The notes below the pieces were generated by a model, which ran no database searches, was not told the origin of the DNA, and saw nothing but the letters and a program-made list of their open reading frames with translations. A stretch of DNA of 5,166 nucleotides from Alphaproteobacteria bacterium UBA2723 (lineage in GTDB: Bacteria > Pseudomonadota > Alphaproteobacteria > RF32 > CAG-239): NCBI GenBank assembly GCA_002353835.1, contig DEKL01000057.1, positions 9,364 through 14,529 of the forward strand, in the 5' to 3' direction. This document shows positions 1 through 4,719 of the stretch, one piece after another; within the stretch, counting starts at the first letter, position 1; every line of letters begins with the position of its first letter. The position numbers and the translations under genes are program-made.

Positions 1-45
1 TTTTATGATTTGTGTTATTTTTTTTATTTAGGGCAAATTGAAAAC

Positions 46-240
46 TTAATCAATATCCTTAACATCATTACAAATCCACTCGGAATTATTTCTTAAACAG
101 TCTTTATAATGTATAAAATTGCTAATTTTTATAATTAAAAAGAGAGCCAGTAACAACCACCAAAAGGCATCTATGGACTTAATAATGGCAAGAAATTTAC
201 CTAATATTTTCTTTACGCATATTATCCGTTCTTCTGTCAT
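46..240 (-). CDS. Small single-pass membrane protein, unknown function
   Basis: This is a 64-residue protein I do not recognise by name. It starts at an ATG preceded by GGAG (248-251) with a 7-base spacer, so translation is credible despite its size. Residues 25-43 form one hydrophobic segment beginning FWWLLLALFLI. The part before it is rich in lysine (K10, K11, K15, K21), which by the positive-inside rule predicts a cytoplasmic N-terminus and an outside C-terminus. The outer tail carries C48 and C57 (KDCLRNNSEWIC), spaced to allow a disulfide in the periplasm. Its start overlaps the end of the upstream 158-codon gene by 44 bases in another frame, so the two are almost certainly co-transcribed and translationally coupled. 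Possible roles are a membrane partner or immunity-like protein for the upstream product; this is inference only. Confidence 0.65.
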   Translation of the reverse strand: MTEERIICVKKILGKFLAIIKSIDAFWWLLLALFLIIKISNFIHYKDCLRNNSEWICNDVKDID

Positions 241-673
241 TTAAGAGCTCCATGCAACTCAATCCTAGACCAATTTCTCCCAACGTACTTCCATACTTGT
301 TATTTTTCAAGTCCTTTCTACTGTCAGCAATAATATCTTTTTGCTTATAACCTTGCTTTGTTTTATTTATATAATCCCAAACCTCTTTCATATATCCCAG
401 TAATATTCCATTTTGTTGACTCATTGAATCAATCTTTGCTAGTTGACATTGTAGCAAAGGATGATAGTAATTATCTATATCTTTCCCTGCACCTTTACCA
501 TATTTTTTAACAAGATTTTTGCCTGTTTCATTCATTTCTTGCCAATAATCATACGCTATTTTGGTATCCGCAGAAAATTCACCGATATTATTGGGTGATA
601 GTAATTCCATAATTTTTAAGATATAATCCGCATTGACTTTTTTTCCAAACATATATTCTATTAACTCTCTCAT
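197..673 (-). CDS. Hypothetical 158-residue soluble protein
   Basis: This protein has no signal peptide or membrane segment and I cannot name its family. An AGGA (680-683) lies 6 bases before the ATG, and a strong promoter lies just upstream, so it is very likely expressed. Visible blocks are a helical N-terminus (residues 1-25), YDYWQEMNETGK (41-52), a glycine/lysine stretch leading to DNYYHPLLQCQ (67-77, with H71 and C76), GYMKEVWDYINK (93-104), and DSRKDLKNNKYGSTLGE (117-133). The conserved-looking spacing of D/Y/H/C, then K-E, then D-S-x-x-D-x-x-x-N-x-x-G recalls small hypothetical proteins of Gram-negative bacteria as I remember them; I could not verify this. The 3' end overlaps a tiny membrane protein gene by 44 bases. 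Composition (about 30-37% G/C) is lower than in the neighbouring lipid operon, which hints at accessory DNA. Confidence 0.75.
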   Translation of the reverse strand: MRELIEYMFGKKVNADYILKIMELLSPNNIGEFSADTKIAYDYWQEMNETGKNLVKKYGKGAGKDIDNYYHPLLQCQLAKIDSMSQQNGILLGYMKEVWDYINKTKQGYKQKDIIADSRKDLKNNKYGSTLGEIGLGLSCMELLNDRRTDNMRKENIR

Positions 674-705
674 CTTTCTTCCTTTTATGTTTTAATCCTA
701 TATTC

Positions 706-734
706 TTTATATTCAGAGCTAAGAATATTGTCAA
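706..734 (-). promoter_or_regulatory. Near-consensus sigma70-type promoter for the small two-gene unit
   Basis: On the minus strand a perfect -35 box TTGACA (729-734) is followed after exactly 17 bases by TATAAA (706-711), a 5/6 match to the -10 consensus. Transcription would begin near 698-700, leaving a leader of about 25 bases before the ATG at 673 that includes the AGGA ribosome binding site. It lies downstream of the cyclophilin terminator, so the 158/64-residue pair forms an independent unit. Confidence 0.75.
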
Positions 735-796
735 TACGGTGAGGATTATGTGGATTATTTTGATAATCTTTATTGCTTTACTGTTGTCTTATGTGC

Positions 797-826
797 AAAA
801 AAGGGAGCTTTAAGCTCCCTTTTTTT
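797..826 (-). terminator. Rho-independent terminator after the cyclophilin gene
   Basis: GGGAGCT (803-809) and AGCTCCC (813-819) form a perfect 7-bp stem around the 3-base loop TTA. They are flanked by six A's (797-802) and seven T's (820-826), so the stem extends through A-T pairs. Either strand shows a hairpin followed by a T run, so it could work in both directions, but both adjacent genes are on the minus strand. It begins about 15 bases past the cyclophilin stop codon and closes the upstream gene block. Confidence 0.9.
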
Positions 827-841
827 ACTCTGATTATTTTT

Positions 842-1384
842 CTATTGAACGTCGGCTAAAACTTTTAATGAGATAATCTTATCCGGATCATAGACTTCGC
901 CGTTGCTACCGGTGCCTTTCTTGATATTATCAACAAATTCCATACCGGAAACAACCTGTCCCCACACCGTGTATTTGCCATCTAAGAACCCGGCATCTGC
1001 GAAGCAAATAAAGAATTGACTGTCACCGGAATCCGGATCTTGCGCTCTGGCCATAGAAACCGTACCACGACCATGATGTTTGGCATTAAATTCAGCTTTC
1101 AATTTTTGACCGCTACCACCGGTACCGTTACCTAACGGATCCCCGGTCTGTGCCATAAAACCTGCTATCACGCGGTGAAATTTTAACCCGTCATAAAAAC
1201 CTTGTCTTGCCAGCTCTTTGATACGAGCAACGTGATTCGGGGCAACATCGGGATACATCTCTATGATGACATCACCATCTTTTAACTTTAACAATAAAGC
1301 ATTTTCAGGGTCTTTAACATCTGCGGCATTAGCGCCGGCACTGATTAAAAAAACACTCAATAAAGATAATAAAAACTTTTTCAT
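842..1384 (-). CDS. ppiA: Periplasmic cyclophilin-type peptidyl-prolyl cis-trans isomerase
   Basis: The product catalyses cis-trans isomerisation of X-proline bonds and helps secreted proteins fold. The first 20 residues form a signal peptide (MKK, hydrophobic core, then AGANA before A21), giving a likely signal peptidase I cut after A20 and periplasmic location. The single cyclophilin domain spans about residues 28-178. Visible active-site elements are FHRVI (catalytic R71), GFMAQTGDP (F76, M77, Q79), SMARA (110-114), QFFICF (123-128) and FLDGKYTVWGQV (133-144). F133 occupies the position of human cyclophilin A W121, as is common in bacterial, weakly cyclosporin-binding members. At 180 residues it is normal for a small bacterial cyclophilin. 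AGGAGG (1389-1394) sits 4 bases before the ATG. It lies 21 bases after slyX and is probably the last gene of the block, before a strong terminator. The symbol is by family and location; ppiA versus ppiB nomenclature is the only doubt. Confidence 0.95.
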   Translation of the reverse strand: MKKFLLSLLSVFLISAGANAADVKDPENALLLKLKDGDVIIEMYPDVAPNHVARIKELARQGFYDGLKFHRVIAGFMAQTGDPLGNGTGGSGQKLKAEFNAKHHGRGTVSMARAQDPDSGDSQFFICFADAGFLDGKYTVWGQVVSGMEFVDNIKKGTGSNGEVYDPDKIISLKVLADVQ

Positions 1385-1405
1385 AGTCCCTCCTAACTGA
1401 TCATT

Positions 1406-1615
1406 TTAATAATGTGGCGGAGGAGTTTCCTCCTCTTCCGGTTTAACTGTACTTTGCGTATTTCTGACGGCTTCCGTCAAATAATGATTTTGCTTTTGTA
1501 AAAAAGCAATATCCTTACCTTGGCTGATAATGACCTCGTTTAAATCTTCAACCACGCGCTCTAGGTTAGATAAAGCCATCTCTATATCTATGAAACGTTG
1601 CTCTGTTTCTGACAT
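1406..1615 (-). CDS. slyX: SlyX family protein
   Basis: This is a 69-residue protein ending in ETPPPHY, the same C-terminal tail as E. coli SlyX, which is of similar length. Residues about 4-52 form an amphipathic helix with heptad-like hydrophobic positions (IDIEMALSNLERVVEDLNEVI), consistent with the small coiled coil known for this family. The molecular function of SlyX is not established; in E. coli the gene lies near slyD, which encodes a peptidyl-prolyl isomerase. Here too an isomerase gene (a cyclophilin) follows directly, a parallel that may be chance. Its ribosome binding site (AGGA, 1623-1626, 7 bases before the ATG) overlaps the stop codon of the merR gene, so translation is probably coupled to that gene. 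Confidence 0.92.
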   Translation of the reverse strand: MSETEQRFIDIEMALSNLERVVEDLNEVIISQGKDIAFLQKQNHYLTEAVRNTQSTVKPEEEETPPPHY

Positions 1616-1625
1616 ATCTTATTCC

Positions 1626-2039
1626 TTACTTTAAGGATAATAATATAAGCTCTTGCTTTAATTCCGTTAATTCCGCAACGGCATTTTTTATGGTTTCACT
1701 CATAGCAAGAACATCACTATCATCTGTTTTAGGGGTTTCGGTTTCTTCCTCAAAAAAATCTTTTTGAATTTCCGTTCCTAAAATATCTTTCAGACTGCGA
1801 TTTTTAAATAACTTTTGTACGCCCTCTATGGTGTAGCGGCGATTATACAATAAATCTTTGATTAAGGCCAACAACTCAACATCATCCGGGCGATAATAAC
1901 GGCGAGCAGACTTTGTTTTCATCGGTTTTATCTGTGAAAACTTTGTTTCCCAAAAGCGCAAAACGTGAGGGGCCACCCCTAAATCTTCGGTGACTTCTGC
2001 AATACTCCTAAATGCGGATTTGGATTTATTGATGCTCAT
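1626..2039 (-). CDS. MerR family transcriptional regulator (ihfA-linked, MlrA-like type)
   Basis: This is a 137-residue DNA-binding protein. The winged helix-turn-helix covers about residues 10-80: [20 protein letters not shown] (10-29), then the wing with [14 protein letters not shown] (44-57), then [16 protein letters not shown] (63-78). The C-terminus (100-137) is acidic and then helical, probably for dimerisation, with no cysteine or metal-binding motif, so it does not resemble the metal-sensing MerR members. A MerR-type gene directly after ihfA is typical of alphaproteobacteria; its targets and ligand are not known to me. The start chosen is the ATG at 2039, because AGGAGG (2044-2049) sits 4 bases before it. 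An in-frame ATG at 2087 would add 16 unlike residues and falls inside an inverted repeat. The stop codon overlaps the slyX ribosome binding site. Confidence 0.92.
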   Translation of the reverse strand: MSINKSKSAFRSIAEVTEDLGVAPHVLRFWETKFSQIKPMKTKSARRYYRPDDVELLALIKDLLYNRRYTIEGVQKLFKNRSLKDILGTEIQKDFFEEETETPKTDDSDVLAMSETIKNAVAELTELKQELILLSLK

Positions 2040-2043
2040 TTTC

Positions 2044-2049
2044 CCTCCT
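2044..2049 (-). promoter_or_regulatory. Shine-Dalgarno site deciding the merR start
   Basis: AGGAGG on the minus strand stands 4 bases before the ATG at 2039, the same spacing as in the cyclophilin gene. It lies inside the longer open frame that begins at 2087, which argues that the longer start is not the real one. Confidence 0.8.
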
Positions 2050-2060
2050 GTTTCACACAA

Positions 2061-2087
2061 ATGGAACGGTTTATTAGGCCGTTCCAT
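2061..2087 (-). promoter_or_regulatory. Perfect 9-bp inverted repeat between ihfA and merR
   Basis: ATGGAACGG (2061-2069) and CCGTTCCAT (2079-2087) are exact reverse complements separated by 9 bases. The repeat lies between the ihfA stop and the merR ribosome binding site. In RNA it can form a hairpin. On the minus strand it is followed by ATTTGTGTG, a poor T run, so it is at best a weak terminator or attenuator. It could also be an RNA processing or stability element, or an operator for the adjacent MerR-type regulator; the sequence cannot decide between these. Confidence 0.6.
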
Positions 2088-2105
2088 ATCTTTATTCTAT
2101 GATGA

Positions 2106-2396
2106 TTAACCGTTCTTGTTAACTGCTTTTCTCAAAGTTTGCGAAGGACGGAAAGAAATTACCGTACGCGGCGTGATTTCTGCTTCAACACCGGTTTTTG
2201 GATTACGACCGATACGAGCATTTTTCTTCTTCAACCAAAATGAACCGAATGTAGAAATTTTAACATCTTTGCCGGCAACCAGTTCATTCTTTATCTCATC
2301 TATAACCATATCTAAAATATCGCCGGCGTCTTTGCGGGATAATCCGATTTCTTCGCAGACACTCTCTGCAATATTAGCACGAGTAATAGTTGTCAT
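2106..2396 (-). CDS. ihfA: Integration host factor subunit alpha
   Basis: This is a 96-residue nucleoid protein of the HU/IHF family. IHF is a heterodimer with IhfB that binds specific sites in the minor groove and bends DNA sharply, affecting transcription, recombination and replication. Visible features are the N-terminal helices with LSRKDAGDILDMVIDEI (19-35), the VKISTFGSFWLKKKNAR core (45-61), the DNA-inserting beta-arm tip GRNPKTG (63-69, with P66 as the intercalating proline), and the closing ITPRTVISFRPSQTLRKAV (74-92). Length and the RNPKTG arm fit IhfA, and the place between fabH and a MerR-type gene is the usual alphaproteobacterial setting, which favours IhfA over HU. AAGG (2403-2406) lies 6 bases before the ATG. 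A 111-base gap separates it from fabH and may carry its own promoter. Confidence 0.95.
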   Translation of the reverse strand: MTTITRANIAESVCEEIGLSRKDAGDILDMVIDEIKNELVAGKDVKISTFGSFWLKKKNARIGRNPKTGVEAEITPRTVISFRPSQTLRKAVNKNG

Positions 2397-2435
2397 TTCT
2401 CACCTTTCTATAATAAAATGTTGTTTATTGCTAAC

Positions 2436-2464
2436 AGCATATCCCTTCAGATTGCATAATTCAA
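2436..2464 (-). promoter_or_regulatory. Weak candidate promoter upstream of ihfA
   Basis: TTGAAT (2459-2464) and TATGCT (2436-2441) on the minus strand are 17 bases apart, each matching 4 of 6 consensus positions. It would start transcription about 35 bases before the ihfA ATG. In AT-rich DNA such matches arise easily by chance, so this is only a candidate for an internal promoter in the 111-base fabH-ihfA gap. Confidence 0.3.
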
Positions 2465-2485
2465 TAGCTTATCTTCAATTATGCA
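2453..2485. repeat. 9-bp inverted repeat in the fabH-ihfA gap
   Basis: TGCATAATT (2453-2461) and AATTATGCA (2477-2485) are exact reverse complements around a 15-base spacer. The stem is AT-rich and is not followed by a T run on the minus strand, so it is not a convincing terminator. It partly covers the -35 box of the candidate ihfA promoter, which would suit an operator, but this is speculative. Confidence 0.45.
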
Positions 2486-2507
2486 TATGATTTTTTTAAA
2501 TTTAAAA

Positions 2508-3488
2508 TCAAAATCTTATGAGCAAACCGCCCCATGTGAAGCCGGCACCCATAGCCGGTATCAACACCAAATCACCGGTTTTAATCTTACCGTTTGCAAC
2601 CGACTCTGAGATAGCCAAAGGAATTGATGCGGCAGAAGTATTTCCGTGATGATCAACAGTTATGATAACTTTCTCATCTGCCACATTAAGTTTTTGGCCG
2701 ACACTGGCAATAATACGACTGTTGGCTTGGTGCGGTAATAACCAGTCTATATCTTCTTCTTTGGCTCCGGCTATTCTTAGAACTTCATGACTTGCTTCGC
2801 ACATAGCACCAACGGCAAACTTGAATACTTCTTTACCGTTCATTTTGATAAAACCGGAGTTTTGTGTTTCTGCAACACCACCGGTGGCATATAAATTTTC
2901 GGTTTGTGAGCCGTCTGCATAAATCTTGGTAGCAAGGATACCAGTGTCTTCTGCCGTTCCCTCGCCTTCCGAGGCGCGAATAATGACCGCACCGGCACCA
3001 TCACCAAACAATACGCAGGTGTTTCTGTCTTGCCAATCTACGATTTTTGAAAGGTTTTCAACACCGACAACAGCGGCTGTTTTAATCTGACCTAACTTAA
3101 CCATATTATCCGCCATGGTTAATGCATAGACGAATCCGGAACAAGCAGCATTGACATCAAAAGCCGGGGTACCGACTTTTACGCCTAATTTACCGGCTAA
3201 TATACAAGCGGTTGCCGGAGTTGTCTTATCCGGAGTGGCGGTCGCTACCAGCACCAAATCTAAATCTTCGGCACTGATACCGGCATTTTTCATTGCCATA
3301 TTGACGGCCTTTAATGCCATATCTGATGTTAATTCTTCCTTTTTGGCAATATGACGTGAACGGATACCCGTACGTGTGCTAATCCATTCATCATTGGTTT
3401 CAACCATCTTGGATAAATCGTCATTGGTTAATACTTTCTCAGGCAAATAATGCCCGCAACCGATAATTTTTGTTCTAATACACTTCAT
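2508..3488 (-). CDS. fabH: Beta-ketoacyl-ACP synthase III
   Basis: The enzyme condenses acetyl-CoA with malonyl-ACP to acetoacetyl-ACP, the first step of type II fatty acid synthesis, in the cytoplasm. The Cys-His-Asn triad is complete: C116 in NAACSGF, H253 in LPHQAN, and N283 in HHGNTSA. Other family marks are TNDEWISTRTGI near residues 31-42, VFGDGAGAV-like LFGDGAGAV (160-168) and the C-terminal PAMGAGFTWGG (311-321). The length of 326 residues is normal for FabH. The start ATG is preceded by AGGA 8 bases upstream and lies inside the plsX 3' end (14-base overlap), indicating translational coupling. Substrate preference (straight or branched primers) cannot be read from the sequence. Confidence 0.97.
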   Translation of the reverse strand: MKCIRTKIIGCGHYLPEKVLTNDDLSKMVETNDEWISTRTGIRSRHIAKKEELTSDMALKAVNMAMKNAGISAEDLDLVLVATATPDKTTPATACILAGKLGVKVGTPAFDVNAACSGFVYALTMADNMVKLGQIKTAAVVGVENLSKIVDWQDRNTCVLFGDGAGAVIIRASEGEGTAEDTGILATKIYADGSQTENLYATGGVAETQNSGFIKMNGKEVFKFAVGAMCEASHEVLRIAGAKEEDIDWLLPHQANSRIIASVGQKLNVADEKVIITVDHHGNTSAASIPLAISESVANGKIKTGDLVLIPAMGAGFTWGGLLIRF

Positions 3489-4527
3489 AATATGCTTCCT
3501 GTGAAATCTCGTCTAAGTCTATATTTTCAAGCTCACGACGAATAGAATCTACAAAATCATTTTCAACTAATTTGGCGGCATTTTCAACGGCAACGGAAAA
3601 ACCTAATCCATCCGTTCCACCATGACTCTTAACTGATAAACCGTTTAAGCCGACAAACATTGCGCCGTTATACAGACGCGGGTCCGATTTCTTTTTTAAT
3701 TTGGAAATTGCACCGAGCATAAAAGGCAATCCGAGTTTTGCCAACCAGGAATCTTTAATGCTGGACTTTATCATGTGCATAACCAGATGACACGTTCCCT
3801 CAACGGTTTTTAAGTATATATTACCGGAAAAACCATCTGAAACGATAACATCTGCTTTGCCTTTGGGGATTTCATGCGGTTCAATATTACCGATAAAATT
3901 GAGATTTAAGTGCGCACTCTTTAAGATATGTGCCGCGGCATGAATTTCATCTTTGCCTTTCATTTCTTCGGCGCCGATATTTAATAAGGCGACTCGCGGC
4001 TTTTCCATATTGAACGCACATTTAGCATAAATATTGCCCATTAAGGCAAATTCTGCCAAATTGATACCGTCACATTCCGTATTGGCACCTAAATCAAGCA
4101 TTACGTAGCGCCCTTTTTCATGTGGCATAATGCTGACTATCGCCGGACGGTGAATTTTTTGGATTGTCTTTAAGACCATTTTAGAAATAGCCATCAACGC
4201 GCCCGTATTGCCTGCCGATACCACCGCTTGAGATTTACCGAGTTTAACGGCTTCTATGGCTTGGTACATACTGGTGGCACGATTACGAATCACGTGAGAT
4301 GGCTTATCTTCATTGTGGACAAACTCTGCCGTATGAAAAACTTCGCATACCTCTTTCAAGGCCGGATACTTAGCGATTTCTGCATCAACTTTTGCTTTGT
4401 CTCCATACACCAAAAAACGGATGTTAGGGTTTCTTTGATGTGCTAAAGATAAACCCTCTATAACTACTTTGGGGGAATTATCCCCCCCCATAGCATCTAT
4501 TGATATGACCAGATTTTTCTCAGACAC
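3475..4527 (-). CDS. plsX: Phosphate acyltransferase PlsX
   Basis: PlsX makes acyl-phosphate from acyl-ACP and inorganic phosphate; PlsY then uses it to acylate glycerol-3-phosphate, the first step of phospholipid synthesis. It is a peripheral membrane enzyme. Family motifs, counted from the GTG start, are ISIDAMGGD (8-16), VVSAGNTGALMA (about 104-115), MLDLGANTECDG (about 143-154), IVSDGFSGNIYLK (about 230-242) and the C-terminal GLSVKSHGGTDG region. The 350-residue length is usual. The GTG at 4527 was chosen because GGAGAG (4537-4532) lies just before it, and MSEKNLVISIDAMGGD fits the typical short N-terminus. An in-frame ATG at 4539 overlaps that site and has no ribosome binding site of its own. 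The genes for ribosomal protein L32 and the DUF177 protein that often precede plsX are absent here. Confidence 0.96.
   Translation of the reverse strand: MSEKNLVISIDAMGGDNSPKVVIEGLSLAHQRNPNIRFLVYGDKAKVDAEIAKYPALKEVCEVFHTAEFVHNEDKPSHVIRNRATSMYQAIEAVKLGKSQAVVSAGNTGALMAISKMVLKTIQKIHRPAIVSIMPHEKGRYVMLDLGANTECDGINLAEFALMGNIYAKCAFNMEKPRVALLNIGAEEMKGKDEIHAAAHILKSAHLNLNFIGNIEPHEIPKGKADVIVSDGFSGNIYLKTVEGTCHLVMHMIKSSIKDSWLAKLGLPFMLGAISKLKKKSDPRLYNGAMFVGLNGLSVKSHGGTDGLGFSVAVENAAKLVENDFVDSIRRELENIDLDEISQEAYYEVY
4471..4489. repeat. Eight-base homopolymer and hairpin within the start of plsX
   Basis: The codons for Gly-Gly-Asp-Asn-Ser-Pro contain a run of eight G's on the coding strand (C's at 4482-4489). 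GGGGGA (4471-4476) pairs exactly with TCCCCC (4481-4486) around a 4-base loop. The hairpin begins about 38 bases inside the gene from the GTG start. Such a run is prone to slippage in replication and to sequencing error, but the frame is intact here. Confidence 0.6.
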
Positions 4528-4530
4528 AGG

Positions 4531-4537
4531 TCTCTCC
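4531..4537 (-). promoter_or_regulatory. Shine-Dalgarno site deciding the plsX start
   Basis: GGAGAGA on the minus strand, with its GGAG core 6 bases before GTG (4525-4527), is the only good ribosome binding site near the plsX 5' end. The preceding ATG at 4539 includes the first G of this site and is itself preceded only by A/T bases. Confidence 0.75.
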
Positions 4538-4539
4538 AT

Positions 4540-4605
4540 AAAAATAAATATTTAAAATTAGTCTTCAGACTCTAAATAAATAATTTATAAATATATTAAA
4601 ATTAT
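4540..4605. other. AT-rich gap upstream of plsX with a small dyad
   Basis: This 66-base stretch between plsX and the foreign-looking reading frame has no gene. The only GC-richer patch is AGTCTTCAGACT (4560-4571), a 5-bp inverted repeat around two bases. Several TA-rich hexamers could serve as a -10 box, but no convincing -35 box accompanies them. If the sequence is chimeric, the join most likely lies here, perhaps to the right of the dyad. Confidence 0.5.
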
Positions 4606-4608
4606 TTA

Positions 4609-4719
4609 AGATGAAAAAATTTTTTCTAATTTTAATTTTTCTTCAAATAATAAATCTTCTTGTAATCTTTTTTCTTTTTCTTTTTGTTTTCTTAATTTTT
4701 TTTCTTGAATTTTTAAATT
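4609..4719 (-). other. Probable frameshifted continuation of the ABCA-like gene
   Basis: In the +1 frame relative to the upstream reading frame there is a clean 37-codon stretch ending at a TAA (4606-4608). It encodes a charged helix-like peptide (NLKIQEKKLRKQKEKEKR, then LQEDLLFEEKLKLEKIFSS) built from GAA, AAA, CAA and TTA codons. In the other frame the same bases give a lysine/arginine run that looks like an out-of-frame reading. Removing one base from the four-T run at 4718-4721 would join the two frames after PIQKI. A sequencing error or a true frameshift are both possible. Confidence 0.5.

Noticed and set aside
797..826. The hairpin as a sign of a converging plus-strand gene.
   Set aside because: Its symmetry allows both directions, but both flanking genes run on the minus strand and no plus-strand gene is present.
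2116..2490. A 124-codon open frame on the plus strand opposite ihfA.
   Set aside because: It lies across the certain ihfA gene and its leader, has no ribosome binding site that stands out, and its translation shows no family motif; it is an antisense shadow.
3151..3354. A 67-codon plus-strand frame opposite fabH.
   Set aside because: It is fully inside fabH, whose triad and motifs are intact on the other strand.
4228..4446. A 72-codon plus-strand frame opposite plsX.
   Set aside because: It is fully inside plsX, with no independent support.
4539..4539. The shared MERP beginnings of the longest plsX and merR frames as a common leader peptide.
   Set aside because: Both upstream ATGs are rejected as starts by Shine-Dalgarno placement, and the codons differ; the resemblance is chance.
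4643..4645. TGA at the end of the ABCA-like frame read as an amino acid under a variant genetic code.
   Set aside because: Reading through gives only low-complexity sequence until another TGA at 4565-4567. Glutamine in this frame is spelled CAA where checked, so nothing supports recoding.
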